Positions 1 to 9,638 of a DNA stretch of 64,000 nucleotides are shown here, piece after piece; position 1 is the first letter of the stretch; each line of letters starts with the position of its first letter. The notes beneath the pieces are model-generated. The model saw only the letters and a list, made by a program, of their open reading frames with translations. It was not told where the DNA came from and made no database searches. The stretch covers positions 1-64,000 of the forward strand of contig NZ_BLJE01000004.1 in assembly GCF_009811795.1 (NCBI RefSeq), in the 5' to 3' direction. The position numbers and the translations under genes are program-made. Origin of the DNA: Litoreibacter roseus (lineage in GTDB: Bacteria > Pseudomonadota > Alphaproteobacteria > Rhodobacterales > Rhodobacteraceae).

Positions 1-223
1 CAACGACAATCCAAACAGGTGGTGGAACAACGATCGCGGTTTGCCGGATCGTGTTGAGTGATCCATCTAGATGTCCCGAAAGGGGAAACTGGAGCACGTG
101 CAGCGAACTCATGCTTTGTCCCGCACAGCAGTCCTAAAGCGATCTTTTGATTTGTTGCTTGTAGTGAATGTCCGGTAAGTGGGCTGCGACTGCAGCATTT
201 CGAGCTCGTGGTGAACGGCAGGT
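1..223. other. Left edge, no gene recognised
   Basis: This stretch lies outside the left inverted repeat of the IS110 element. I see no reading frame with recognisable protein content on either strand and no RNA gene. It is probably the flank into which the IS110 element inserted, or the end of a gene lying outside the window. Confidence 0.4.
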
Positions 224-1505
224 GTGGATGGCTCCTGCATTGCAAGAGTTTTTTGCGAGATTGCGATGGTCTGTCAGTACAGTCGTGTGTCCGGCCTGTT
301 TGCGTGGCGGTCTGCCACTGGCCCTGATGAGTTCCGCAGGAGATGTTCCAATCGGCTAAGCGGACTTGAGAGGTCCATGCCGTTCGTCGGAGTGTCATGG
401 CCTTTGGTTGACTTCATTTCGCATCATCACATCAAGCGTCTTGCATCTATTGGCAGGAGTGTCGGGTCAAGCGACTGGCCGCCGGTATTCCTCTCTTTTG
501 CTGAGCATGGCCCAAATGATCCGGGCGGATTTATTGGCCATGGCGACGGTTGCAAGCCGGAGCGGTTTCTCTGCAAGCATCTTGGCGGTCCAGATGTCCG
601 CTTTTTCCGGTTTGTTCTTCGCCATTAATGCACTGGACGTCATGCCGATTATCAGCAGCTTCCGGATGTATCGATCGCCCTTCTTGTTGATCTTACCCAG
701 TCTTTCCTTACCGCCACTCGACTTGTTCAGAGGCGTCAGGCCCAACCACGCAGCGAGATCACGACCAGTTTTGAATTGGTGAGCATCGCCGATTGCCGCA
801 ACCACTGCCGATGCTGTGATCGGATCAATGCCCGGCATGCGCATAAAACGCCGTGCATCTGTATCCAGCTAGGCATGTTGCTCGATCAGCTTGGTCAGTC
901 CATCAATCCTGGCATGTTCAGTTGATCCCCTGTTCCATGTTTGTGGGCAAATGTTGCTACGGCTTCGATGCCCGTGGGCAGGATGTGTCCAAGCTCTCGA
1001 AGAATACTACGGATTATGTTCACGATCTGTGTGCGTTGCCGAACGACCAAATCCCGCGCAAGGTGAATAGCCAAACTGGCCTGTTGATCCTTTGATTCGA
1101 TCTCAACGAAACGCATTGTCGGGCGTCGAACGGCTTCGCAGATCGCTTCTGCGTCAGCGGCGTCTGTCTTGCCACGCTTCACATACGGCTTCACATATAC
1201 CGCTGGCATAAGCCGCACATCGTGGCCAAGCTCGCGCAATTGACGGCCCCAATGATGAGCATATCCGCAAGCCTCCATACCGACGACGCAGCGCGGCAGG
1301 GTTTCAAAGAATGCCAATAGCTTCGCGCGCTTTATCTTCTTGTTGAAAACCTTCCGACCGGTCTCTGAAATCCCGTGAACTTGAAAAACGTCCTTGGCCA
1401 AATCCAGACCTACAGTCTTTACTGTCATTGGGTGGCTCCTTTCCTAGAAGTCGATGACAACTGCGCTTTTGCACACTCGACGCCGGTGGAGCAGGAGCCA
1501 TCCAC
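224..1505 (-). mobile_element. IS110-family element, decayed
   Basis: The element carries one transposase gene on the minus strand. It is framed by an exact 15-bp inverted repeat: GTGGATGGCTCCTGC at 224-238 and its reverse complement at 1491-1505. Most IS110 members lack terminal repeats but the IS1111 subgroup has sub-terminal ones, so the true ends may lie a few bases outside. The transposase is broken, so the copy cannot move by itself. It abuts the end of a decayed integrase gene. Confidence 0.7.
467..1428 (-). pseudogene. IS110-family transposase, broken
   Basis: The 5' part (895-1428) encodes the N-terminal DEDD RuvC-like domain: the start MTVKTVGLDLAKDVFQVHG, then KTDAADAEAICEA. The 3' part (467-844) encodes the C-terminal IS116/IS110/IS902 domain: MPGIDPITASAVVAAIGD, then LAAWLGLTP. 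The two parts are in different frames. Between them the expected linker (LTKLIEQHA, then LDTDARRFMRMPG) can be read from about 899 down to 830, but it contains an in-frame TAG. The gene therefore carries both a frameshift near 897-900 and a nonsense codon near 870. Intact relatives are about 340 aa, which matches the combined length. Confidence 0.9.
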
Positions 1506-1548
1506 CTCATCCGCAAATGGCCGCCCTTTCCAGCGACCCTAATGTCCA

Positions 1549-2180
1549 GATTTCAATCGCTTCTGCGATTGCTAACGCATCCTCTAGCTAGACCCCAAGG
1601 TATCATGCTGTGTTGACCATTTTTGTATGACCGAGCAGAAGTTGAACAGCGCGAAGGTTAACTGTCTTTTTGTAAATCTGGGTGACGTTCGTTCGCCGCG
1701 TCGAATGGGCTCCATAGGCACTTGCCTCAAGTCCAATCGACGTCACCCATTCCCGGACAATCCGCGCGTACTGACTTGTTGAGATGTGCAGGCGCTCGTG
1801 AAAGCGTCCTGGCCATAGGTACTCTGAGCCAACCAGCAGTTCATCTTCCATCCATTCCCAATTGAGGCGCGCGTGCCCTCGGAAATCTCGAAGCGCACCG
1901 GTTTCTGGGTTTTACTTTGAAGAACGGAAGCGCGTTTCTTGATTTGACCTGACGCCATCACGTCGACGACTTTCATCTTCACCAGATCACAGCCTCTAAG
2001 CTTGCTATCGATCGCCATGTTAAAGAGTGCGAGGTCACGATGGTTCTCCGCCAATTCGAGTCGGACGCGGATCGCCCAGACGTGTTTTGGCTTCAGTGGG
2101 CGTTTCTGACCGACGATGCATCCTTTGTTCCAAGCCGGCCGAAGTGCGGGAATGGCAGGTAGGTTTGGTGTAGATTCCAT
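1549..2180 (-). pseudogene. Tyrosine recombinase/integrase, decayed
   Basis: A short site-specific integrase of about 200 aa, lacking the usual N-terminal SAM-like domain. The 5' part has the first catalytic Arg region (SKLRGCDLVKMKV). The 3' part, in another frame, has the HxxR box (GAHSTRRTNV) and LLGHTK. A frameshift lies near 1850-1870. Reading past the first stop gives YLGV, stop, LEDALAIAEAIEI, which is the expected C-terminus interrupted by two nonsense codons. One looks like CGA to TGA at the Arg before YLG, which also shifts the catalytic Tyr region behind a stop. At least three lesions make this a clear pseudogene. It marks an old integrated element on this side of the window. Confidence 0.85.
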
Positions 2181-2336
2181 GACTGATCCTCCGATCCGCC
2201 ATGCTCGCCCAAAACGACAACCCAGTGTTGTCGTGGTAATCTACAATGCGCTTCGCCAGTTCTCTCGCGTATCGGATTTCACTACGACAATATCGGAAAG
2301 GCAGGGCAGGCAGTGAAGACACTTGCCAGCGCGCGT

Positions 2337-2765
2337 TCAGCTTCCGCAATAACTACAGGAGCTGGGATGCACATCCGTAATTTTCGTTTCGCGCAGCCTT
2401 TCCACAAGGCTTTCTTCGATGTCATCAAGGACTTCCGCAACGCGTGATTGTAGGCCAGTTTCGACGCTACAATGCGACGGTTCTGCGTCGCCACCGCTTC
2501 CTGCGACAAGCCTCTCGTCCAAAGCCAGATAAACGTCCGCAAGTGTGATGCTGTCGGCATCCTTGGCCAGCTGCCACCCACCCGCATGCCCTTTTTCCGA
2601 ACTCAGAAGACCCGCTTCACGGAGCTTCCCAAGCACACGCCGAACAACGACTGGGTTAGTCCCCGCATGATCGGCGATGTCTGCCGATGTGCGCACTCGG
2701 CCTGGCTCACCTGCCATGTGGCTGAGAGTGTGCAGGGCGAGAGACAGACGGCTGTTTCGCTTCAT
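2337..2765 (-). CDS. Rrf2-family transcriptional regulator
   Basis: 142 aa with the Rrf2 winged helix at the N-terminus (MKRNSRLSLALHTLSHMAG, then TSADIADHAGTNPVVVRRVLGKLREAGLLSSEKGHAGGW). The C-terminal half carries Cys99 (in PSHCSVE) and a terminal pair Cys137 and Cys140 (SSCSYCGS), plus His98 and His133. Rrf2 proteins often sense through Fe-S clusters or thiols, and these residues could bind metal; that is inference. It is divergent from the COG0523/ABC operon, with an imperfect dyad between the two genes, so local control of that operon and of itself is likely. Confidence 0.85.
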   Translation of the reverse strand: MKRNSRLSLALHTLSHMAGEPGRVRTSADIADHAGTNPVVVRRVLGKLREAGLLSSEKGHAGGWQLAKDADSITLADVYLALDERLVAGSGGDAEPSHCSVETGLQSRVAEVLDDIEESLVERLRETKITDVHPSSCSYCGS

Positions 2766-2794
2766 AGGCTGCGTTCCTTAATTCTGCCAGTATA

Positions 2795-2813
2795 TGTAAC
2801 AATGGATGTTGCA
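2795..2813. promoter_or_regulatory. Candidate operator between Rrf2 gene and metal operon
   Basis: TGTAAC (2795-2800), a 7-base spacer, then GTTGCA (2808-2813). The arms match at five of six positions. It lies between the divergent Rrf2 gene and the COG0523 gene, where a repressor would control both. I do not see the AT-rich palindrome expected for an alphaproteobacterial Zur site here. Confidence 0.35.
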
Positions 2814-2870
2814 TTCGTCTAGTAACTGAGTAAGTTGCGTGATTGTTGCCTTTCTTGCAGGAGATCAGAC

Positions 2871-4082
2871 ATGTCAGACACGCGCCTCCCCGTCACCGTC
2901 CTTTCAGGTTTCCTTGGCGCTGGAAAGACGACGCTTCTCAATCGCGTTCTGAACAACCGTGAGGGCCGCCGGGTTGCGGTCATCGTCAACGACATGTCCG
3001 AAGTGAACATCGACGCTGATCTGGTGCGGGCAGATACGGAGCTAAGCCGCACCGATGAGACGCTTGTGGAGATGTCTAATGGCTGCATCTGCTGCACATT
3101 GCGGGATGATCTGTTGGATGAGGTGCGCAGGCTCGCCGCCGAAGGGCGCTTTGACTATCTGCTGATCGAATCCACTGGGATTTCTGAGCCGCTGCCCGTC
3201 GCAGCAACGTTCGATTTCCGCGATGAGTTTGGTGACAGCCTGTCGGATGTTTCACGGCTCGATACGATGGTGACGGTGGTCGACGCGGTGAACCTGTTGA
3301 ACGACTACGCCAGTCACGATTTCCTGCGGGACCGCGGCGAGACCTTGGGTGAAGAGGATGACCGGACACTGGTCAACTTGCTTGTTGAGCAGATCGAATT
3401 TGCCGATGTCGTGATCCTGAACAAAGTCACGGACGCTGGTCCAGAGCGCAAGGACGCCGCGCGCAAGATCATTCGTAGCTTGAACGCAGACGCGAAGATC
3501 ATCGAGACGGATCATTCGAAGGTCGCAGCCGAGGCGATCTTGGACACTGGCATGTTCGATTTTGAGAAGGCCCATGAACATCCGATGTGGGCCAAAGAGC
3601 TGTATGGCTTTGCCGACCACACGCCCGAGAGCGAAGAGTACGGTGTGGCCTCTTTTGTCTACCGCGCCCGGTTGCCGTTCATTCCAGAGAAGATACTGAG
3701 CGTAATGAACGGCGATTTGCCCGGCGTAATTCGCGCCAAGGGGCATTTCTGGATTTCCACACGACCCGGTTGGGTTGCCGAATTCTCGCTCGCCGGAGCC
3801 TTGTCGAGCGTCAAGCCACTTGGAACCTGGTGGGCCTCCGTGCCGAAGGAGCGTTGGCCCGATCATGAAAGCGCGCACAATTACATGCAGCAGCACTGGC
3901 AAGAGCCATGGGGAGATCGACGGCAAGAGATTGTGTTCATTGGTGCGGGCATCGATTGGCCTGCGCTTAAGGCGCGGCTGGATGCCTGCTTGGTTCCGGC
4001 GACCGCGACGAGCGGGCCGGATGATTTGCCGGACTATCCGGATCCGTTTCCAGCATGGCGGCGGCAGGAGGAAGCGGCATGA
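2871..4082 (+). CDS. COG0523 GTPase, putative zinc metallochaperone
   Basis: 403 aa. P-loop GFLGAGKTT at residues 13-21, the subgroup motif [11 protein letters not shown] near 39-49, and the metal-binding CxCC (Cys72, Cys74, Cys75 in [11 protein letters not shown]). A CobW C-terminal domain follows. These GTPases deliver metal, and members with the [10 protein letters not shown] signature are commonly associated with zinc limitation. I chose the ATG at 2871 because AGGAG lies 7-8 bases upstream; an upstream in-frame TTG at 2835 lacks this. Its stop overlaps the next gene (ATGA), so it is the first gene of a long operon continuing to 10162. Zinc is inferred from family and context, not shown. 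Confidence 0.88.
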   Translation: MSDTRLPVTVLSGFLGAGKTTLLNRVLNNREGRRVAVIVNDMSEVNIDADLVRADTELSRTDETLVEMSNGCICCTLRDDLLDEVRRLAAEGRFDYLLIESTGISEPLPVAATFDFRDEFGDSLSDVSRLDTMVTVVDAVNLLNDYASHDFLRDRGETLGEEDDRTLVNLLVEQIEFADVVILNKVTDAGPERKDAARKIIRSLNADAKIIETDHSKVAAEAILDTGMFDFEKAHEHPMWAKELYGFADHTPESEEYGVASFVYRARLPFIPEKILSVMNGDLPGVIRAKGHFWISTRPGWVAEFSLAGALSSVKPLGTWWASVPKERWPDHESAHNYMQQHWQEPWGDRRQEIVFIGAGIDWPALKARLDACLVPATATSGPDDLPDYPDPFPAWRRQEEAA

Positions 4083-4714
4083 CGCTGGCGCGTGCCCTGG
4101 TCCGCAACGGGGCGATAGGCGTCGCCGTTGCCGACACGCCGGAAGATCTGAAAACATTTCTCCAACCCGGTTGCGCAGCCGCGATCTGGCGTAGGCAGCC
4201 GATGCCGAAGTTCCAAAGCTGGATTGATACCGTTGATCCATCCGTGCTCCTACAAGGCCGGATCGTCTTGCGACCGGATGCGGTGCCGTCTGCAGTAACA
4301 GCGCTTTGCGATGTGGCAGAAACACCAGACTGCTACGAACGCGATCAACTCATCGGTGATGTTAGCGCCTTGGCCGGGATCTTCGCCGACTTGATGAATA
4401 CGCCCTATCTTCGCTTGAGGTTGCAAGCCGTCACGACAAATGCCTGTCGTAAATTCCATATCGATGCGATCACAGCACGGCTTGTTTGCACCTATCGTGG
4501 GCAGGGAACGCAATACGGGATTTCAACCGACGGCGAGGACCCGGCGCGTGTCTTCTCGGTTGCAACGGGTGCGCCGATCCTTCTGCGCGGCACGCTCTGG
4601 CCTGAAAAACCGGCTTCAGGTCTGCTGCACCGCTCGCCACCCATTGAAGGGACGGGAGAGACCCGTCTCGTTCTCGTGCTGGATGCGGTAGACAGCCCGG
4701 AAGACGAGATTTGA
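4079..4714 (+). CDS. DUF1826-domain protein
   Basis: 211 aa, beginning at the ATG that overlaps the upstream stop codon. I recognise it as DUF1826 by the pattern [22 protein letters not shown] and the C-terminal [19 protein letters not shown]. The conserved His-x-Asp in FHID, with a distal His, resembles metal-binding residues of cupin or hydroxylase folds, but no activity is known to me. In many proteobacteria this family sits beside COG0523 GTPases in zinc-responsive loci, and it does so here. Confidence 0.8.
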   Translation: MTLARALVRNGAIGVAVADTPEDLKTFLQPGCAAAIWRRQPMPKFQSWIDTVDPSVLLQGRIVLRPDAVPSAVTALCDVAETPDCYERDQLIGDVSALAGIFADLMNTPYLRLRLQAVTTNACRKFHIDAITARLVCTYRGQGTQYGISTDGEDPARVFSVATGAPILLRGTLWPEKPASGLLHRSPPIEGTGETRLVLVLDAVDSPEDEI

Positions 4715-4983
4715 CCCACAACCTCGGGTCGACTTCGCTCAAACGAAAGCGGCGCTCGGCTGACCCGATGCGCAGCTACGATGAACTACCAGCACCGCTG
4801 CGTCACTGGCTGGCGAAGGCAGCGCTACCGTGGTCGCCCACGTCAGCTCGTCGGGAATGGAATCGCGCCCGTGCGAAGGGTCTCAGCCCTGAAGACGCGC
4901 TATCCTTTCTGTCACAAGCAGAAGCCAGCACTCTCGCACGTGACCGCTTTTCAATCCCCAACAACCTGAAAACGAATATCTGA
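4711..4983 (+). CDS. Small DUF6525-like protein
   Basis: 90 aa, Arg/Ala/Leu-rich. The core RSYDELPAPLRHWLAKAALP is followed by a Trp-Ser-Pro turn and a second helix (GLSPEDALSFL). It matches my memory of the DUF6525 family of Rhodobacterales. It has no signal peptide or membrane segment. It starts with a TTG overlapping the DUF1826 stop and ends 10 bases before the binding-protein gene, so it is translationally embedded in the operon. Function unknown. An alternative ATG start exists at about 4768, which would give a 71-aa protein. Confidence 0.6.
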   Translation: MTHNLGSTSLKRKRRSADPMRSYDELPAPLRHWLAKAALPWSPTSARREWNRARAKGLSPEDALSFLSQAEASTLARDRFSIPNNLKTNI

Positions 4984-4993
4984 AGGGACGTCT

Positions 4994-6517
4994 ATGTCAT
5001 TTCTCACCCGCATGACCGCTGTCGCCTTGATTGCGCTCGGCACCGCAATGCCTGCCGCAGCCCAGGACGCTACGCTCACCATTTCCGTAACCTTTGGCCC
5101 GACGGCCGAGGTGCCTGACCCGCGTGCCGGCTATAACGGCTGGATGTCAAACCAGACCGGCGTCACAGAAACGCTCATGGGCGTTGACTATGACCTCAAT
5201 CTCTACCCGCGCTTGGCAGAGAGTATTGAGCAAAGCGCGCCGACAACCTGGCGCGTGACCTTGCGCGACGGTTTGACATTCCACGATGGCTCTCCTGTGA
5301 CGGCACAGGCGGTCATCGATGCAATTGCGCCGATCTCGGATGAAGCGGACCCAGCGTTCAACAAACGCATCGCCGGTGTGCTTGATCTCGCAGGCATGTC
5401 TGCGGATGGTGATCGTGTTGTGGTGTTCGAGACCAACAGCCCGAACGCCGCCTTCCAATGGAGCCTGTCTGATCCGGGTGTCGCCATTCTCGGCGCACCT
5501 TCAGACGCTTTCCCAATTAACGCAACCGGCCCCTATATCTTCCGGGAGGCTGTTCCCGAACAGTCATATCGTGTTGAGGCAAATGCCGATTACCGGCTGG
5601 GTAAACCTGGCTTTGACGAGGTGCGTGTTGTCGCTTCACCCGATCCAGCGACTGCGTCGCTCGCTTTTGAAGCAGGTGACGTCGATATGGTGATCAACTA
5701 TCCGGAGACGGATTTTGCACGCATTCAGGAAACGGGCGCACAAGGATTCACGGCGCCAACGGCGCGGCTCTACTTCTACTCGATGAACACGACATCAGGC
5801 CCGCTGGCGAACCCTTTGATCCGGCAAGCCGTATCTTTGGCGATAGACCGGGATGGCATTGTTGAAGCTGTTCTTTCCGGCGTTGGCGGTGTGCCAGCGG
5901 GGACGATCTACCCGGCGGACAAAAGCTGGGCGGCTGACATTGCGCCTTCCTATGATCCCGCGCGGGCGGAGGCGTTGTTGGCTGAGGCTGGAGCCGTCAA
6001 ACAGGGCGGGACTTGGACGCTCGATGGCGAACCGCTTGAGATCGAGATTCTGACTTACTCTTCACGGGCAGCGCTGCCGCCAACAGCGGAGATCACACAA
6101 GCCTTCCTGCAGCAGATCGGCATCACAGCTTCCGTGCGCGTGGGCGAGTACGGCGCAAGCAACGATGCGCTCAAGGCAGGCGATGGCGATATGTTCCTGC
6201 AAGCTTGGGTGATGCTGCCACAAGGTGATCCCGGTTCGATCCTGGGTTTCCTGTTGGCCAGTGATGGTGGCTCAAATGCAGGCAACTATGTAAATCCAGC
6301 AATGGACGCGCTTCTGGTGGAAGGTCAGACTACGTTTGAACAAGCCGAGCGTGAGCGGATTTACGATGAGGTTCAGCAGATCATTGCAGCCGATGTCCCG
6401 CTGATCCCCGTCTTCCACGTCAGTCAGGCTGTTGTAGCCCGTGCCGGTCTGACTGGTTATCAGGTCCACCCGACCGAGACTTACTGGATCACCCACGAGA
6501 CACGCTTCGCTGAATGA
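4994..6517 (+). CDS. ABC importer periplasmic binding protein (peptide/nickel type)
   Basis: 507 aa, family 5 solute-binding protein (DppA/NikA/OppA fold). A Sec signal peptide is clear (about residues 1-24, ending AAAQ-DAT). Typical family features are LAESIEQSAPTTWRVTLRDGL, then FHDGSPVTA, and ALAIDR-like residues in VSLAIDRDGIVEAVLSG. An AAGGGA-like ribosome site precedes the ATG. It is followed by two ATPases and two permeases in the order expected for a complete importer. The family also imports nickel, metal-chelator complexes and opines. The neighbouring COG0523 and DUF1826 genes favour a metal or metallophore cargo over peptides; this is inference. Confidence 0.88.
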   Translation: MSFLTRMTAVALIALGTAMPAAAQDATLTISVTFGPTAEVPDPRAGYNGWMSNQTGVTETLMGVDYDLNLYPRLAESIEQSAPTTWRVTLRDGLTFHDGSPVTAQAVIDAIAPISDEADPAFNKRIAGVLDLAGMSADGDRVVVFETNSPNAAFQWSLSDPGVAILGAPSDAFPINATGPYIFREAVPEQSYRVEANADYRLGKPGFDEVRVVASPDPATASLAFEAGDVDMVINYPETDFARIQETGAQGFTAPTARLYFYSMNTTSGPLANPLIRQAVSLAIDRDGIVEAVLSGVGGVPAGTIYPADKSWAADIAPSYDPARAEALLAEAGAVKQGGTWTLDGEPLEIEILTYSSRAALPPTAEITQAFLQQIGITASVRVGEYGASNDALKAGDGDMFLQAWVMLPQGDPGSILGFLLASDGGSNAGNYVNPAMDALLVEGQTTFEQAERERIYDEVQQIIAADVPLIPVFHVSQAVVARAGLTGYQVHPTETYWITHETRFAE

Positions 6518-7197
6518 CACTTCACGTTCACGGCCTGAGTGCAGAGCGCTCGGGCCAGATCATACTTCATCCCACGAATGTGGACTTCAAGCCCGGCGAA
6601 CGCGTCGGGCTTGTCGGTGCGTCAGGGTCTGGCAAGTCTACGCTTGGGCATGAACTGGTGGACGCGTTGCGCGCGCAAGGGGCCAGCGTTGCCCATGTCC
6701 CGCAGAGCCCGGATGAAGCACTCGATCCGTTGCGGTCGATGGCGTTTCATTGGCGCGAGGCTGAGCGGGCCTTGGGGCTTGCGCCCGACGACGCGCGGCG
6801 GACACTGTTGTTCAAGGCCCTTCAAATCGAGCGTGGCGATCTGCGCAGACGTCCGTGGGGCTGGAGCCGGGGGATGCAGCAACGGTTTGTCATTGCAATG
6901 GCTTTGATCGGTACGCCTGACCTGTTGGTCATGGATGAACCTACCTCCGCGCTCGACCCCGTGGTGGCAGCGGGGACCATGGATCTGCTTGATGACTATC
7001 TCAAAGACCGGCAAACCGCGCTTCTGCTGATCACGCACGATCTGGGGCTTGCCGCGCGCCGGGTCGCGCGATTGATAGTGATGGATGCGGGGCGCATTGT
7101 GGAGGATGCGCCGACCGAAGCGTTCCTCGCATCACCGAAAACAAGAGTCGCCAAGTCCCTTTGCGCGCATCGGAATTGGCTGGAACTGCCATGCTGA
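6514..7197 (+). CDS. ABC transporter ATPase (NikD/DppD type)
   Basis: 227 aa. Walker A GASGSGKST near residues 36-44, Q-loop VPQSPDEALDPL, Walker B LLVMDEPTSALDP, and switch His in LLITHDLGL. The signature motif reads WSRGMQQRF instead of the usual LSGGMQQR, so the first glycine is replaced by Arg. It is shorter than usual NikD (about 250 aa) and lacks the C-terminal oligopeptide extension. It starts at the ATG overlapping the binding-protein stop. Confidence 0.87.
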   Translation: MTLHVHGLSAERSGQIILHPTNVDFKPGERVGLVGASGSGKSTLGHELVDALRAQGASVAHVPQSPDEALDPLRSMAFHWREAERALGLAPDDARRTLLFKALQIERGDLRRRPWGWSRGMQQRFVIAMALIGTPDLLVMDEPTSALDPVVAAGTMDLLDDYLKDRQTALLLITHDLGLAARRVARLIVMDAGRIVEDAPTEAFLASPKTRVAKSLCAHRNWLELPC

Positions 7198-7916
7198 CGG
7201 TCGACAACATCTCGGTCCGGCGCGGCGTTTCAACGACGCTCGAAGAGGTCTCATTCTCACTCGAACCGGGACGCACGCTGGCGGTGGTGGGTGAAAGTGG
7301 TGCGGGCAAGTCCACCCTCATCAGCGCAATCCTTGGGCTGGTCCGGTGCTCAGCGGGCGGCGTGTCGTGGAACGGCGCACCGGTCTCGCGGTGCCGCCCT
7401 GCACTTGTCATGCAGGAACCGCGCGCGGCCTTTAATCCGCGCCTGTCCCTCAGGCGCTCTGTCATGGAACCTGTCGTGGCCCAAAACTTGGTTTTTGAGC
7501 CGGAGCGGTTGGCAATGCTGTGCCGCGCTCTGGAGGTTCAACCCGACCTTCTGGAGCGGCGTCCGGATCAGGTGTCCATCGGGCAGGCACAGCGCATGGG
7601 TATTCTTCGTGCCCTCATCGCCGCCCCGCCACTGGTGCTGTTTGATGAACCCCTGTCCGCGCTGGATGCAGTAACGCAAAAACACACCGCACGCCTGATC
7701 GCCGATATGCAGGCGCAAGAAGGGTTCGCGGCGCTGATCGTAACCCATGATCTCGGATACGCCGCTGCCTTCGCCGATGACATTGCAGCGCTCAGGGAGG
7801 GTCGGATCGAAGAAATGGGAACCGCACAGGCTTTCATCGCAGCACCGCAGACCGACTATGGACGCACGCTCCGCGATGCCGCCTTTGCCCTTGGTGCACT
7901 GGAGCGTGTCGCGTGA
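7191..7916 (+). CDS. ABC transporter ATPase (NikE/DppF type)
   Basis: 241 aa. Walker A GESGAGKST near residues 34-42, Q-loop VMQEPRAAFNPRLS, Walker B LVLFDEPLSALD, and switch His in LIVTHDLGY. The signature motif is VSIGQAQRMGI, again off the LSGGQ consensus, as in its partner. The ATG at 7191 overlaps the previous gene by seven bases. Partner ATPase for the same importer; the two would form the nucleotide-binding heterodimer. Confidence 0.87.
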   Translation: MLTVDNISVRRGVSTTLEEVSFSLEPGRTLAVVGESGAGKSTLISAILGLVRCSAGGVSWNGAPVSRCRPALVMQEPRAAFNPRLSLRRSVMEPVVAQNLVFEPERLAMLCRALEVQPDLLERRPDQVSIGQAQRMGILRALIAAPPLVLFDEPLSALDAVTQKHTARLIADMQAQEGFAALIVTHDLGYAAAFADDIAALREGRIEEMGTAQAFIAAPQTDYGRTLRDAAFALGALERVA

Positions 7917-8851
7917 TCGGCGTCTTTACGGGGTTTCTATTGCGCGCCATCGTTGTTCTCATTGGTGCAGCCTTGGCGACCTTCGCGCTATTATGGCATG
8001 CGCCGGGTGATCCTGCTCTGGCGATTGCAGAAGCGCGCTATGGCCAGAATGTGTCCAAAGAGGTTCTAGATTTCATCCGGTCCGAGGCTGGTTTTGACGA
8101 CGGGTTCTGGACGGCGTTTTGGGCCTGGCTCTCCCCGCTTATGCTGGGTGACTTCGGGCAGTCTTCCGTCAATGGCCGAGAGGTCTGGCCTGACGTTGTG
8201 ACGGCGATGTCCTACACGTTTCCACTTGCGCTCGTCAGCTTGGCACTTGGCTTGGCCGTCTCGGTGCCTCTTGCCCTGATCGCAACGCGCAAACCGGGCA
8301 GTTGGCTGGATCGCGGGGCTGTGGCCCTCGCGTCGGTCGGGGTTGCCATCCCGGCGTTCTGGCTTGGGCTACTGCTGATCCTGCTCTTTGCCGTACAGCT
8401 TGGCTGGTTGCCCGCCATGGGGGCCGAGACGTCCGCGCACAGCATTTTGCCCGCAATGACGCTGGGGTTCGGTGTTGCTGCTTCCCTCACGCGCATTATT
8501 CGCTCGGGCATTTTAGAGGCACGCGGACAGCCTTTCCTGCCAGCCTTCACCAGACGGGGCGTCGCTCGCCGCGATATTGCCCGCGACCATGTCGCCCCCC
8601 ACGCCGTTGTGCCCGTCGTTACGGTGCTCGGTCTGGAACTCGCCTTTCTGCTGGAAGGCCTTGTCGTGGTCGAGGTGATCTTTGCGCGTCCTGGTCTCGG
8701 AAGCTTTCTCGTCAACGCAATTTTTGCCCGCGACTTCCCGAAAGTGCAGGCAGTCGTCATACTCGCCGCCGTCATCTTCGTGGTGGTGAACCTTGCCATC
8801 GACCTGATCTATCGCAGCCTTGATCCAAGAGTAAGTGGCCGCGATGCGTAG
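7913..8851 (+). CDS. ABC transporter permease (NikB/DppB type)
   Basis: 312 aa with six predicted membrane helices. The start is a GTG overlapping the upstream TGA (GTGA). It has the binding-protein-dependent permease loop (EARGQPFLPAFTRRGVARRDI) and the C-terminal ELAFLLEGLVVVEVIFARPGLG typical of DppB/NikB. Its C-terminal VVNLAIDLIYRSLDPR is mirrored by the fragment VVINLAIDI at 42.4 kb. Confidence 0.88.
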   Translation: MIGVFTGFLLRAIVVLIGAALATFALLWHAPGDPALAIAEARYGQNVSKEVLDFIRSEAGFDDGFWTAFWAWLSPLMLGDFGQSSVNGREVWPDVVTAMSYTFPLALVSLALGLAVSVPLALIATRKPGSWLDRGAVALASVGVAIPAFWLGLLLILLFAVQLGWLPAMGAETSAHSILPAMTLGFGVAASLTRIIRSGILEARGQPFLPAFTRRGVARRDIARDHVAPHAVVPVVTVLGLELAFLLEGLVVVEVIFARPGLGSFLVNAIFARDFPKVQAVVILAAVIFVVVNLAIDLIYRSLDPRVSGRDA

Positions 8852-9638
8852 CCTCTATGTTCTCGTTACCGTTTGCCTGCTGCTTGCGATATTCGGCCCA
8901 ATGCTCGCGTCGCATGATCCAACGGCAATAAATATTCCCAACCGGCTGCGCCCGCCCGGCGGCGAATGGCTTCTGGGCACGGATGCCCTTGGTCGTGACA
9001 TCTTCTCAAGGCTTCTGCACGGCGCGCGCTGGTCGCTGGGGCTCGCCTTTGTGGTTTCGCTGCTGGGTTTGATCATCGGGACAACAGTTGGCTTGATTGC
9101 AGCCCAAGGTGGGCGGGTGGCCGATTGGATTGCTATGCGGACCACCGACACGTTCCTAGCCTTTCCTGAGCTTATCGCGGCCGTGGTCATCGCGGGTATC
9201 CTCGGGGCGAACACTGGCTCACTCATCTTCGCGCTCACAGTGACAGGTTGGATGCGCTACGCCCGCATCGCACGAGGCATTGGTCTGTCCGTCGGCAACC
9301 GAGGATATGTCGTGCAGGCGCGACTTGCTGGCCTCTCGCCCCTCGCGATTGCGCGTTGGCATTATCTGCCGTCGCTGTTGCCATCGCTAACCGTCGTCTG
9401 GACCGGAATGCTTGCACGCGCGATCCTGGGTATATCGACGCTGGGGTTTCTGGGGTTTGGCGTGCAGCCCCCGATGCCGGAATGGGGGACGATGCTGCTG
9501 GATGCCCGGGTTCACATGCGCTCCGCTCCATTGCAGATGATCTGGCCTGGACTTTGTGTGGTTATCTCAGTTCTAGCGATTAATCTGGCCGGAGATGCCC
9601 TGCGTGATGCGCTCGCAGAACAGGATGCAAAGACGTGA
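8844..9638 (+). CDS. ABC transporter permease (NikC/DppC type)
   Basis: About 264 aa, six membrane helices. Family landmarks are WLLGTDALGRDIFSRLLHGAR, then TTDTFLAFPELI, and GFLGFGVQPPMPEWG. The ATG at 8844 lies inside the end of the upstream permease gene; a GTG at 8835 is also in frame. A clearly homologous but dead copy occurs at 42386-43116 in this window. Second membrane subunit of the importer. Confidence 0.87.
   Translation: MRSLYVLVTVCLLLAIFGPMLASHDPTAINIPNRLRPPGGEWLLGTDALGRDIFSRLLHGARWSLGLAFVVSLLGLIIGTTVGLIAAQGGRVADWIAMRTTDTFLAFPELIAAVVIAGILGANTGSLIFALTVTGWMRYARIARGIGLSVGNRGYVVQARLAGLSPLAIARWHYLPSLLPSLTVVWTGMLARAILGISTLGFLGFGVQPPMPEWGTMLLDARVHMRSAPLQMIWPGLCVVISVLAINLAGDALRDALAEQDAKT

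Noticed and set aside
2766-2870. Possible Zur box in front of the COG0523 gene
   Set aside because: No AT-rich palindrome of the alphaproteobacterial Zur type is visible; only the TGTAAC-N7-GTTGCA dyad.
3252-4325. Long minus-strand frame (357 codons) opposite the COG0523 gene
   Set aside because: It is the antisense shadow of a clearly recognised gene with P-loop and CxCC motifs; its product has no recognisable domain.
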